Below are positions 17,962 through 26,102 of a stretch of 64,000 nucleotides of DNA, piece by piece. Every line of letters begins with the position of its first letter. The first letter of the stretch is position 1. Origin of the DNA: Mitsuokella sp. oral taxon 131 str. W9106. GTDB taxonomy: Bacteria; Bacillota; Negativicutes; Selenomonadales; Selenomonadaceae. The position numbers and the translations under genes were made by a program. The notes under the pieces are model-generated. The model had not been told where the DNA came from and did no database searches. It saw only the letters and a program-made list of their open reading frames with translations. Location: positions 1 through 64,000 of the forward strand of contig NZ_KI273058.1 of NCBI RefSeq assembly GCF_000469545.1, read 5' to 3'.

Positions 17962-19179
17962 ATGAACAAAAAGACAATCAAAGACATCGACGTAAAGGGC
18001 AAGAAAGTATTCGTCCGCGTGGACTACAATGTGCCGTTTGATGCGGACATGCACATCACGAATGACACGCGCATGGTCCGCACGCTGCCGACGCTCAACT
18101 ACCTCCTCGATGGCGGCGCGGCGCTCATCATCGCCTGCCACATCGGCCGCCCGACCGAGGCGCGTGAAGACAAGTTCAGCACGAAGCACCTCGTCAAGCA
18201 CCTCTCCGAGCTCCTCGGCCGCGAGGTCAAGTGGGCGCCGGACTGCGTCGGCCCTGAGGCGGAGAAGCTCGCGAAGGCGCTCAAGCCCGGCGAAGTCCTC
18301 CTGCTGGAGAACCTTCGTTACCACAAGGAAGAGAAGAAGAACGATCCGGCGTTTGCAAAGCAGCTCGCTTCGCTCGCCGACGTTGCCGTCGACGACGCAT
18401 TCGGCGTCTCGCACCGCGGCCATGCCTCGAATGCAGGCGTTCCGAAGTACATCGAGACGGTCGCAGGCTTCCTCATGGAGAAGGAAATCAACTACATCGG
18501 CAAGACGCTCGAAGCGCCGCAGCGTCCGTTTGTCGCAATCATCGGCGGCGCAAAGGTCTCCGACAAGATCGGCGTCATCAGCAACATGATCGACAAAGTC
18601 GACACGATCATCATCGGCGGCGGCATGGCGCATACATTTGATGCATCGAAGGGGCTGCCGATCGGCGACTCGCTCTGCGAGCCGGACAAGATGGATCTCG
18701 CAAGGGAGCTCCTCAAAAAGGCAGAGAAAAAGGGCGTCAAGGTCGTCCTGCCGCTCGATGTCGTGGTCGCAAACATGTTCCCGCTCGCGGACGAGGCGAA
18801 GTGGAAGGCGGAAGGCAAGATGAAGACGGTCGACGTCGACAAGGTCGAAGACGGCTGGCAGGCACTTGACAGCGGCGACAAGACGTCGAAGGCGTACGTC
18901 GAGGCATTGAAGGGTGCGAAGACGATCATTTGGAACGGACCGATGGGCGTCTTCGAATGCGATGAATTCGCAAAGGGAACGCTCGCGGTTGCCAAGGCTG
19001 TCGCGGATGCGACGGACGCAGGCGCGACGAGCATCGTCGGCGGCGGCGACTCGATCGCGGCGCTCAAGAAGACGGGGCTCACGGACAAGATCTCGCACGT
19101 TTCGACGGGCGGCGGCGCGACGCTCGAGTTCCTCGAAGGCAAGGAGATGCCGGGCATCGCAGCGATCGCAGACAAATAA
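17962..19179 (+). CDS. pgk: Phosphoglycerate kinase
   Basis: 405 aa. Transfers phosphate from 1,3-bisphosphoglycerate to ADP. The N-terminal substrate motif VFVRVDYNVPFD, the histidine in ACHIGRPTEAREDKFS, VLLLENLRYHKEEKKND, and the nucleotide-site IIWNGPMGVFE and SIVGGGDSIAAL are all present. ATG 17962 has GGAGGG eight bases upstream; GTG/ATG-like extension to 17947 lacks a site. It is the second gene of the glycolytic cluster. Confidence 0.97.
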   Translation: MNKKTIKDIDVKGKKVFVRVDYNVPFDADMHITNDTRMVRTLPTLNYLLDGGAALIIACHIGRPTEAREDKFSTKHLVKHLSELLGREVKWAPDCVGPEAEKLAKALKPGEVLLLENLRYHKEEKKNDPAFAKQLASLADVAVDDAFGVSHRGHASNAGVPKYIETVAGFLMEKEINYIGKTLEAPQRPFVAIIGGAKVSDKIGVISNMIDKVDTIIIGGGMAHTFDASKGLPIGDSLCEPDKMDLARELLKKAEKKGVKVVLPLDVVVANMFPLADEAKWKAEGKMKTVDVDKVEDGWQALDSGDKTSKAYVEALKGAKTIIWNGPMGVFECDEFAKGTLAVAKAVADATDAGATSIVGGGDSIAALKKTGLTDKISHVSTGGGATLEFLEGKEMPGIAAIADK

Positions 19180-19190
19180 GAATAAGAAAG

Positions 19191-19211
19191 GGGTCTGCTT
19201 GACGCAGACCC
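19191..19211 (+). terminator. Intercistronic hairpin between pgk and tpiA
   Basis: gggtctgc and gcagaccc form a perfect eight-base-pair stem with a five-base loop and no T tract. It is more likely an RNA processing or stability element than a terminator. Confidence 0.45.
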
Positions 19212-19286
19212 TAGGAGGTTGGCAGGAGGGGGAGAGCCTGCGGGTTTTCCCGCTCCTTTATCGAACTAGGCATAGGGGGCATCATC

Positions 19287-20036
19287 ATGGCAAGGACTCC
19301 GATTATCGCAGGCAACTGGAAGATGAACAACACGATCGCGCAAGGCGTTTCGCTCGTGAAGGAACTCGCGCCGCTCGTGAAGGACGCGAAGGTCACGGTC
19401 GTCGTCTGCCCGACGGCGACGGCGCTCGCTTCGGTTGCCAGTGCGCTCAAGGGAACGAACATCCACGTCGGCGCGCAGAACGTGCATTGGGAAAAGAGCG
19501 GCGCCTATACGGGCGAGATCTCGACGGGCATGCTGAATGAGATCGGCGTGGATTACGTCATCCTCGGACACAGCGAGCGCCGCGACTACTTCGGCGAGAC
19601 GGATGAGGGCGTCAACAAGCGCGCCCACGCGGCTTTCGCTGCCGGCATCACGCCGATCATCTGCTGCGGCGAGTCGCTTGCGGTCCGCGAGGCGGGCAAG
19701 TACATCGACCACGTCGTCCGCCAAATCCATGCGGCGCTTGAGGGCTTCAAGGCGGACGAAGCAGCGAAGCTCGTCCTCGCATACGAGCCGATTTGGGCGA
19801 TCGGCACAGGCAAGACGGCTACGTTCGAGCAGGCAGAGGAGGTCTGCAGGGCGATCCGCGAGGCCGTCGCAAAGCAGTTCGGCCAGCAGGCGGCAGATGC
19901 GGTCCGCATCCAGTACGGCGGCAGCGTAAAGCCCGCTACGATCAAGGATCTCATGAAGCAGCCGAACGTCGACGGCGCGCTCGTCGGCGGCGCTTCGCTG
20001 AAGGCGAAGGATTTCAGCGAGATTGTGAATTACTAA
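19287..20036 (+). CDS. tpiA: Triosephosphate isomerase
   Basis: 249 aa. Interconverts dihydroxyacetone phosphate and glyceraldehyde 3-phosphate. The active-site residues are visible: Asn/Lys in IIAGNWKMN, His in VILGHSERRDYFGE, the catalytic Glu in LAYEPIWAIGTGK, and the phosphate-binding IQYGGSVKP. AGGGGG lies eight bases before the ATG. It is followed 12 bases later by gpmI. Confidence 0.97.
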   Translation: MARTPIIAGNWKMNNTIAQGVSLVKELAPLVKDAKVTVVVCPTATALASVASALKGTNIHVGAQNVHWEKSGAYTGEISTGMLNEIGVDYVILGHSERRDYFGETDEGVNKRAHAAFAAGITPIICCGESLAVREAGKYIDHVVRQIHAALEGFKADEAAKLVLAYEPIWAIGTGKTATFEQAEEVCRAIREAVAKQFGQQAADAVRIQYGGSVKPATIKDLMKQPNVDGALVGGASLKAKDFSEIVNY

Positions 20037-20048
20037 GAAGGACGCAAA

Positions 20049-21578
20049 ATGGCAAAACTCAAACATGCCCCGATCGCACTCATCATCATGGATGGATGCG
20101 GCCTCGGCGATAAGAATGACAAGAACAATGCGGTGCAGCAGGCGAAGACGCCCGTGCTCGACGGTCTTATGGAACGGTACGCATGGAGCCAGCTTCAGGC
20201 GTCTGGCGAGTACGTCGGACTGCCGGACGGGCAGATGGGCAACTCCGAGGTCGGCCATACGAACATCGGCGCGGGCCGCGTCATCTTCCAGCAGCTCACG
20301 CGCATCACGCGCGACATCCAGAACGGCGACTTCTTCCAGAACAAAGCGCTGCTCACCATCGTAAACGACGCGAAGGCAAAGGGCGGCGCGCTCCATCTCC
20401 TGGGACTCGTCTCCCCGGGCGGCGTCCACAGCCATCAGGGGCACCTCTACGCCCTCCTCGAGCTCGCGAAAAAGCAGGGACTCTCGGAAGTTTACGTCCA
20501 CGCATTCCTCGACGGGCGCGACGTGCCGCCGCAGAGCGCAAAGCCGTTCCTCGAAGAGCTCGAAGAAAAGTGCAGGGAGATCGGCGTCGGCCGGATTGCG
20601 ACGGTCAGCGGCCGCTACTACGCGATGGACCGCGACAAGCGCTGGGACCGCGAGCAGAAGGCGTACGAGGCGATCGCACACGCCGAAGGCGTCTATGCGG
20701 AGGATCCCGTCGCAGGGCTCAAGGCGAGCTACGAGGCGGGCGTCAACGACGAATTCGTCGTTCCGTTCGTCGTTGCGGGCTACGCGGGCATGAAGAACGG
20801 CGACGGCGCGATTTTCTTCAACTTCCGTCCCGACCGCGCGCGTCAGCTCACGCACGCATTCGTCGATGAACACTTCGACGGCTTTGCGCGCGACGAAAAC
20901 CTTCATATCCCGTTCGCGACGTTCTCGCAGTACGAGGACGGCATGAACGCGCTCGTTGCGTTCCCGCCGGAGCACATCGAGTCGACGCTCGGCGAGATCC
21001 TTCAGGACAAGGGGCTCACGCAGCTTCGCATCGCCGAGACGGAGAAGTACGCGCACGTCACGTTCTTCTTCAACGGCGGCGTCGAAGAGCCGTACAAGGG
21101 CGAGGACCGCATCCTCGTGCCGAGCCCGAAGGTCGCGACGTATGACTTGAAGCCCGAAATGAGCGCGGTCGAGGTCACGGACAAGGTCGTCGCCGCGATC
21201 AAGAGCGGCAAGTACGACTTCATCATCCTGAACTATGCGAACTGCGACATGGTCGGCCATACGGGCATTTTCCCTGCCGTCGTCAAGGCGGTCGAGACGG
21301 TCGATACGTGCGTCGGGCGCTTTGTCGACGCGATCCGCGAGGTCGGCGGCGAGGCCTGCATCACAGCGGATCACGGCAACGCCGACAAGATGATGGACTA
21401 CGAGAACAACCAGCCGTTCACAAAGCACACGACGAACCCCGTTCCCTTCATCGTGGTCTCCGACCGCGTGAAGAAGGTGAAGGACGGCGCGCTATGCGAC
21501 ATCGCGCCGACGCTGCTGACGCTCGCTGGGCTGGAGATCCCATCCCTCATGACGGGCAAGAGCCTCGTCGAGATTTAA
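20049..21578 (+). CDS. gpmI: 2,3-bisphosphoglycerate-independent phosphoglycerate mutase
   Basis: 509 aa, alkaline-phosphatase superfamily. Interconverts 3- and 2-phosphoglycerate using two Mn ions. The N-terminal metal motif is in IIMDGCGLGD. The nucleophilic Ser is in MGNSEVGHTNIGAGR near residue 62. The C-terminal metal ligands are in NYANCDMVGHTG and ITADHGNADKMMD. It closes the gap-pgk-tpiA-gpmI cluster; enolase is not in the window. No terminator is obvious before the next gene, which begins about 110 bases downstream. Confidence 0.96.
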   Translation: MAKLKHAPIALIIMDGCGLGDKNDKNNAVQQAKTPVLDGLMERYAWSQLQASGEYVGLPDGQMGNSEVGHTNIGAGRVIFQQLTRITRDIQNGDFFQNKALLTIVNDAKAKGGALHLLGLVSPGGVHSHQGHLYALLELAKKQGLSEVYVHAFLDGRDVPPQSAKPFLEELEEKCREIGVGRIATVSGRYYAMDRDKRWDREQKAYEAIAHAEGVYAEDPVAGLKASYEAGVNDEFVVPFVVAGYAGMKNGDGAIFFNFRPDRARQLTHAFVDEHFDGFARDENLHIPFATFSQYEDGMNALVAFPPEHIESTLGEILQDKGLTQLRIAETEKYAHVTFFFNGGVEEPYKGEDRILVPSPKVATYDLKPEMSAVEVTDKVVAAIKSGKYDFIILNYANCDMVGHTGIFPAVVKAVETVDTCVGRFVDAIREVGGEACITADHGNADKMMDYENNQPFTKHTTNPVPFIVVSDRVKKVKDGALCDIAPTLLTLAGLEIPSLMTGKSLVEI

Positions 21579-21686
21579 GTCCTTTTATCTGCATGCCCTT
21601 TGCGGATCCTTCCGAGCAAAAGGGGAAGAAGGGCAGGGCGGATGGAGTTTTCTGTGTATGAATCAAAAAAGGAGAGGAAACAAATC

Positions 21687-22382
21687 ATGATTGCTTATTC
21701 ACAAAAAGTGGAAGACATGGTGTGCGTCGCACAGGAGGTGCACCACGGCGCTGCCCCCATCCCTGAGGAGGGCAAGTGGGTCAAGTCCAAAAATGTGCAG
21801 GACATCAGCGGCCTCACGCACGGCGTGGGCTGGTGCGCACCGCAGCAGGGCGCTTGCAAGCTGACGCTCAACGTCAAGGACGGCATCATCCAGGAAGCGC
21901 TCATCGAGACGATCGGCTGCTCCGGCATGACGCACAGTGCGGCGATGGCGGCGGAGATCCTCCCCGGTCTCACGGTCCTTGAGGCGCTCAATACGGATCT
22001 CGTCTGCGATGCCATCAACACGGCAATGCGCGAGCTCTTCCTCCAGATCGCGTACGGCCGAAGCCAGACGGCGTTCTCCGACGACGGGCTTCCCATCGGC
22101 GCAGGCCTCGATGATCTCGGCAAGGGGCTCCGCAGCCAGACGGGCACGCTCTACAGCACACTTAAGAAAGGTCCCCGCTATCTCGAACTCGCAGAAGGCT
22201 ACGTCACGAAGCTCGGTCTCGACAAGGAAGGCCGCGTCATCGGGTACGAAGTCGTCCAGCTCGGCAAGGTCATGGAAGCGGTCCGCAAGGGCAAGGATGC
22301 AAACGAGGCGATCCAGGCGAACACGAGCACGAAAGGCCGTTTCGCGGATGCCGTCCAGTACATCGACCCGCGCGAAGCGTAA
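21687..22382 (+). CDS. NifU/IscU-like Fe-S scaffold-family protein paired with GGGtGRT protein
   Basis: 231 aa. The N-terminal half resembles the NifU_N/IscU scaffold fold, with Cys residues in GVGWCAPQQGACKLT and IETIGCSGMTHSAAMAAEIL. The C-terminal half (about 120-231) is specific to this subfamily. Members commonly sit beside the GGGtGRT protein, as here (about 50 bases downstream). The role is not established; a sulfur or Fe-S role is inferred from the fold only. AAGGAGAGG precedes ATG 21687, and the open frame back to 21600 lacks any such site. Confidence 0.75.
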   Translation: MIAYSQKVEDMVCVAQEVHHGAAPIPEEGKWVKSKNVQDISGLTHGVGWCAPQQGACKLTLNVKDGIIQEALIETIGCSGMTHSAAMAAEILPGLTVLEALNTDLVCDAINTAMRELFLQIAYGRSQTAFSDDGLPIGAGLDDLGKGLRSQTGTLYSTLKKGPRYLELAEGYVTKLGLDKEGRVIGYEVVQLGKVMEAVRKGKDANEAIQANTSTKGRFADAVQYIDPREA

Positions 22383-22433
22383 GATCGGATTGAGCTGCTA
22401 CAATTTGAGAGAAAAGGAAGGATGAATCGCATC

Positions 22434-23435
22434 ATGTCATTATTCGAAGGCTATGAGCGTCGCATTGACAAAATCAACAAGGTCTGCAAGGAATACGGGA
22501 TCGCATCCATCGAGGACGCGAAGAAGATCTGTGACGGGAAAGGCGTAAAGGCAGGCGAGATCGTAAAGGATCTGCAGCCGATCGCATTTGACAACGCGGC
22601 TTGGGCGTACACGCTCGGCGCGGCGATCGCCATCAAGAAGGGCTGCACGAAGGCAGTGGACGCGGCAAAGGCAATCGGCGAGGGGCTGCAGGCATTCTGC
22701 GTGCCGGGGTCCGTCGCGGATCACCGCAAGGTCGGCCTCGGGCACGGCAACCTCGGCGCCATGCTCCTCTCGGAGGAAGCGGGCTGCTTCGCATTCCTCG
22801 CAGGCCATGAGTCCTTCGCGGCGGCAGAGGGCGCAATCGGCATCGCGCAGACGGCAAACAAGGTTCGAAAGAACCCGCTTCGTGTTATCCTGAACGGTCT
22901 CGGCAAGGATGCGGCGCAGATCATCAGCCGCATCAACGGCTTCACCTACGTCGTCACGGACTACGACTACAAGGCAAACAAGGTCAACGTCGTCAAGGAA
23001 ATCGCGTACAGCGACGGCGTTCGCTCGAAGGTTCGCTGCTACGGCGCGGACTCCGTGCAGGAAGGCGTCGCCATCATGCACCTGGAGGACGTCGACATCT
23101 CCATCACGGGCAATTCGACGAACCCGACGCGCTTCCAGCACCCGGTTGCAGGCTGCTACAAGAAGGAATGCGTCGAAAAGGGGAAGAAGTACTTCTCGGT
23201 CGCTTCGGGCGGCGGAACGGGCCGTACGCTCCACCCGGACAACATGGCGGCAGGCCCTGCTTCCTACGGCATGACGGATACGATGGGGCGCATGCACAGC
23301 GACGCACAGTTCGCCGGCTCGTCCTCCGTTCCGGCACACGTCGACATGATGGGACTCATCGGCGCAGGCAACAACCCGATGGTCGGCATGACGGTCGCGG
23401 TCGCAGTCGCCGTGCAGGAAGCGATGGGCAAGTAA
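22434..23435 (+). CDS. GGGtGRT family protein
   Basis: 333 aa. Named for its motif, visible as VASGGGTGRTLHPDN near residue 265. Other conserved-looking segments are GSVADHRKVGLGHGNLGAML and IGAGNNPMVGMTVAVAVAV. No catalytic function is established. It pairs with the NifU-like gene upstream. ATG 22434 (MSLFEGYERR) matches how the family usually starts; ATG 22422 lies directly against the AAGGAAGG site and would add four residues. A strong terminator follows. Confidence 0.85.
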   Translation: MSLFEGYERRIDKINKVCKEYGIASIEDAKKICDGKGVKAGEIVKDLQPIAFDNAAWAYTLGAAIAIKKGCTKAVDAAKAIGEGLQAFCVPGSVADHRKVGLGHGNLGAMLLSEEAGCFAFLAGHESFAAAEGAIGIAQTANKVRKNPLRVILNGLGKDAAQIISRINGFTYVVTDYDYKANKVNVVKEIAYSDGVRSKVRCYGADSVQEGVAIMHLEDVDISITGNSTNPTRFQHPVAGCYKKECVEKGKKYFSVASGGGTGRTLHPDNMAAGPASYGMTDTMGRMHSDAQFAGSSSVPAHVDMMGLIGAGNNPMVGMTVAVAVAVQEAMGK

Positions 23436-23455
23436 CCTCGCGTTTCATTTGACCG

Positions 23456-23500
23456 GTCCCCGAGCGTTCGTCTTCGGAAACGAATGCTTGGGGGCTTTTT
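23456..23500 (+). terminator. Rho-independent terminator after the GGGtGRT gene
   Basis: ccccgagcgttcg pairs with cgaatgcttgggg around a ten-base loop and is followed by TTTTT. Confidence 0.9.
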
Positions 23501-23529
23501 ATCCTGCGCTTTCTTTCTCGTCGCATCTG

Positions 23530-23559
23530 TTGGAATTTGCACGCAGGACGGAGTATAAT
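23530..23559 (+). promoter_or_regulatory. Promoter of the TRIC/UPF0126 gene
   Basis: TTGGAA at 23530-23535 and a perfect TATAAT at 23554-23559 are spaced by 18 bp. Confidence 0.6.
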
Positions 23560-23608
23560 GGGATCCAACGATATGCTTTGTGGCAGTGGAAAGGAAAAAC
23601 GAAAAACG

Positions 23609-24307
23609 ATGCTCGTGGAGGGAATGGATCTTTGGCGGCTCTTTGACATCATTGGGACGATCGCTTTCGCCGTTTCGGGGGCACTGGTCGGGCTCTCGCG
23701 GCGCATGGACATCTTCGGCATATCCGTCCTCGCCCTTGCGACAGCAGTGGGCGGCGGCATGGTGCGCGACCTTCTCGTGGGGCTCACGCCGCCGATGGCG
23801 CTGCGCGATACGACGGACTTCCTGCTCGCCGTCGGTGTCGCCTTCGCAACGTCCGTTCTCTATCAGTGGAGCGGGCTTCGGCGGATGCGGCGCCGGCGGC
23901 TTCGGACGATCTTCAATGTCTCCGATGCCATCGGCCTGGCCGCTTTTACGATTACGGGGGCGCTCACAGGGCTTCGGTTCGGTGGGACGGGCAGCTATGT
24001 CCTGACCGTCCTCCTCGCGGTGACCACGGCAGTGGGCGGCGGCATGATCCGCGATGTACTCGCGAAGCGGATGCCGGTCGTCCTCTACGCCGAAGTCTAC
24101 GCGGCGGCATCTCTCGCCGGCGCTTTCGTATTCTGTGTGATGGGCGGCGCGATTGGCGTCGAAGCCGTCTCGTGGCTCGCCTTCCTTCTCGTCCTCCTCA
24201 TCCGTTTTGCCGCGATCCACTGGAACTGGAGCCTCTATCATCCGCATCCGCCGAAGTGCCATCGCGAGCATGAAGCGGAACGGGAATGGACGGATATGCG
24301 GCAGTAG
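23609..24307 (+). CDS. Trimeric intracellular cation channel (TRIC/UPF0126) family membrane protein
   Basis: 232 aa with about seven hydrophobic segments in the inner membrane. The internal duplication typical of UPF0126 is clear: TAVGGGMVRDLLVG in the first half and TAVGGGMIRDVLAK in the second, each following a membrane helix. Bacterial homologues of TRIC channels share this layout; the physiological ion is not established (K+ or amino acid transport have been suggested). The start is uncertain between ATG 23609 and ATG 23624. The gene has a good promoter and ends 37 bases before tag. Confidence 0.85.
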   Translation: MLVEGMDLWRLFDIIGTIAFAVSGALVGLSRRMDIFGISVLALATAVGGGMVRDLLVGLTPPMALRDTTDFLLAVGVAFATSVLYQWSGLRRMRRRRLRTIFNVSDAIGLAAFTITGALTGLRFGGTGSYVLTVLLAVTTAVGGGMIRDVLAKRMPVVLYAEVYAAASLAGAFVFCVMGGAIGVEAVSWLAFLLVLLIRFAAIHWNWSLYHPHPPKCHREHEAEREWTDMRQ

Positions 24308-24344
24308 CGCACGCGATATCCCGAGGATCGGTGGAGGGAATTGG

Positions 24345-24923
24345 ATGGAATGGAACGATGGGAAAAAGCGCTGCGCATGGGCAGACCCGAAAGATGAAGC
24401 GTACATAAGATACCATGACGAGGAGTGGGGCGTTCCCGTCCATGACGATGGGAAACTTTTTGAAATGCTGCTTCTCGAAAGCTTTCAAGCGGGGCTGTCG
24501 TGGGCGTGCATCCTGCACAAGCGCGAGCATTTTCGCCGTGCTTTCGATGGCTTCGATGCAAAGGCGATTGCCGGCTACGACGATGCGAAATGCGAGGCGC
24601 TCGCGCGCGACGCGGGCATCGTCCGCAACCGGCTCAAGATTCGCGCTGCCGTGACGAATGCCCAAATCTTTGGCGCGATCCAAAGGGAATACGGCACATT
24701 TGATGCGTATTTATGGCGATGGACAAAGGGGAAGACGGTCGTTGAGCGGGGGGCGGCGACATCGCCGCTGTCCGATGCCATTTCCGAGGATCTCAGGAAG
24801 CGCGGCATGAAATTCGTCGGTTCCACCATCATCTATTCCTACTTGCAGGCGGTCGGCGTCCTTTTTTCCCATGAAGCGGAGTGCTGGCGCACGCCTGCCC
24901 CTTGCCCAAAAGCAGGGCTGTGA
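24345..24923 (+). CDS. tag: DNA-3-methyladenine glycosylase I
   Basis: 192 aa. Removes 3-methyladenine from alkylated DNA. The N-terminal RCAWADPKDEAYIRYHDEEWG carries a zinc-ligand Cys and the conserved Tyr/His/Glu-Trp; FEMLLLESFQAGLSW holds the active-site Glu; and FVGSTIIYSYLQAVG precedes the C-terminal zinc ligands in FSHEAEC. ATG 24345 has GTGGAGGGA six bases upstream. It is probably co-transcribed with the upstream membrane protein gene. Confidence 0.93.
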   Translation: MEWNDGKKRCAWADPKDEAYIRYHDEEWGVPVHDDGKLFEMLLLESFQAGLSWACILHKREHFRRAFDGFDAKAIAGYDDAKCEALARDAGIVRNRLKIRAAVTNAQIFGAIQREYGTFDAYLWRWTKGKTVVERGAATSPLSDAISEDLRKRGMKFVGSTIIYSYLQAVGVLFSHEAECWRTPAPCPKAGL

Positions 24924-24952
24924 TCCGCAGGGCGCGGCGGTACATGCCGTAT

Positions 24953-25016
24953 CGTGGCGGGGGATGCGGCGGTTCCGCGTGATGCATCGCCGCCCGCCAC
25001 GCAGCGCCGTCTTTTT
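24953..25016 (+). terminator. Candidate terminator after tag
   Basis: Perfect nine-base arms cgtggcggg and cccgccacg enclose a nested gatgc/gcatc stem. A TTTTTT run follows about ten bases later, so termination efficiency is uncertain. Confidence 0.5.
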
Positions 25017-25035
25017 TGGGGGCGAACGTGACAAC

Positions 25036-25086
25036 GTGACAGGAAAAAGCCGCTTCGGCAATTTGCCGGAGCGGCTTTCCTGTTAC
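25036..25086. terminator. Bidirectional terminator between tag and the DeoR-type regulator
   Basis: A long hairpin (gtgacaggaaaaagccgct against agcggctttcctgttac, with internal cggcaa/ttgccg) lies between convergent genes and carries A and T tracts on its flanks. Confidence 0.75.
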
Positions 25087-25093
25087 GTTCCTG

Positions 25094-25855
25094 TCAATCG
25101 GGCGTAACGAGCTGGACGCCGTTCTCCTTGCAGTAGATGCGGTACTTTTCCGGCGGCATCTCGTCCGTTATGAGGCAATCGAGATCCTTTAGCGCGCAAT
25201 AGCTCATCAGCGAGGCGACGCCGAACTTGGAGCTGTCGACGAGCAGGTAGTGCGGGCATGGCTTTTCGATGAGGCAGCGCTTGATTTCACACTCGAGCGG
25301 CGAGGCGTTCGTCGCGCCGTGTGCAAGGGAGATTCCCGTGCTGGCGAGGAAGATTTTCGAGATGTTGTACTGGCGCAGGCACTGTAGGACGGAAGGCCCG
25401 ACGAACGCCTTTGACGGCATGAAGAGTGAGCCTCCCGTTGCGATGATATTGAGGTTGGCGAAAGAAGAGGCGATGTTGATGACATGCACGCTCGCCGTCA
25501 CGATCGTGAGATGCTGCTTCTCCGTCAGGAAGGGGATCATGTGCATCGTCGTCGTGCCCGAGTCGATGTAGATGACGTCGCCGTCCTTGACGAAGCCCGC
25601 CGCGAGCCTTGCGATACGCTTCTTGGCGTCTGCGTTGCGCGTCTCGCGCAAGGAGAAAGGCTCGGGCTCCTGCTGGCGCTCGTTGAGCACGATGCCGCCG
25701 TACACTTTTCGGATGATGCCCTTTTCTTCGAGCTCGGCAATGTCACGACGAATGGTGTTTTTGGATACATTGAACGTATCGCATAAGTCGTTTATCGATA
25801 TATTATGGACTTCTTTCAGCAATTCATGCATACGGTTGATGCGGTCAATTTTCAT
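25094..25855 (-). CDS. iolR: DeoR-family transcriptional regulator, probable inositol repressor (IolR-like)
   Basis: 253 aa. N-terminal DeoR winged helix (about 1-57) with ISINDLCDTFNVSKNTIRRD, then the sugar-phosphate-sensing domain with VIYIDSGTTTMHMIPFL and IATGGSLFMPSKAFVGP. DeoR regulators bind phosphorylated sugar effectors. The divergent neighbour is the Fe-alcohol dehydrogenase/iol operon, so an IolR role, probably answering to a phosphorylated Iol intermediate, is a good inference. The shared 247-base AT-rich gap contains repeated ATCAA-core sites that could be its operators. Named from context; sequence alone supports only DeoR family. Confidence 0.8.
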   Translation of the reverse strand: MKIDRINRMHELLKEVHNISINDLCDTFNVSKNTIRRDIAELEEKGIIRKVYGGIVLNERQQEPEPFSLRETRNADAKKRIARLAAGFVKDGDVIYIDSGTTTMHMIPFLTEKQHLTIVTASVHVINIASSFANLNIIATGGSLFMPSKAFVGPSVLQCLRQYNISKIFLASTGISLAHGATNASPLECEIKRCLIEKPCPHYLLVDSSKFGVASLMSYCALKDLDCLITDEMPPEKYRIYCKENGVQLVTPD

Positions 25856-25868
25856 AAAAACACCTGCT

Positions 25869-26054
25869 TTATCGCATTTTATCCTATTTATGATAAGGGC
25901 CTAGACACATCTATGCATGTTATTATAAAACTTCTACGCCAAAGATACAAGAATATTTTCTATTTTTATTTGACCATATTATCAAAAAAATATATTGACA
26001 AAATGAAGCAAAAGTATTAAATTATATCCATAAGATAATCAAAATATTATCAAA
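25869..26054. promoter_or_regulatory. Repeated TTATC/GATAA elements, candidate IolR operators
   Basis: The gap between iolR and the dehydrogenase contains TTATC at 25869, 25879 and 25979, GATAA at 25892, GATAAT at 26034 and ATTATC at 26046. On the plus strand ATCAAA occurs at 25981, 26038 and 26049, the last two 11 bases (one helical turn) apart. GATAAT-N6-ATTATC (26034-26051) is a dyad. The ATCAA core resembles the site described for Bacillus subtilis IolR. Binding by this regulator is inferred. Confidence 0.5.
25995..26023 (+). promoter_or_regulatory. Candidate promoter of the inositol operon
   Basis: A perfect TTGACA at 25995-26000 is followed 17 bases later by TAAATT (26018-26023). Candidate operators flank it on both sides. 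Confidence 0.45.
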
Positions 26055-26062
26055 TATTTACT

Positions 26063-26088
26063 GGTCATGCTGTTAGGTCATGCTGTTA
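26063..26088 (+). repeat. 13-bp tandem duplication before the iol operon
   Basis: GGTCATGCTGTTA occurs twice head to tail, ending next to the ribosome-binding site of the dehydrogenase gene. Confidence 0.85.
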
Positions 26089-26102
26089 GGAGAGTGGTTG
26101 TC

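Noticed and set aside
19266-21428. 720-codon minus-strand frame opposite tpiA and gpmI
   Set aside because: Shadow of two certain genes; no ribosome site, no domain and unusual residue composition.
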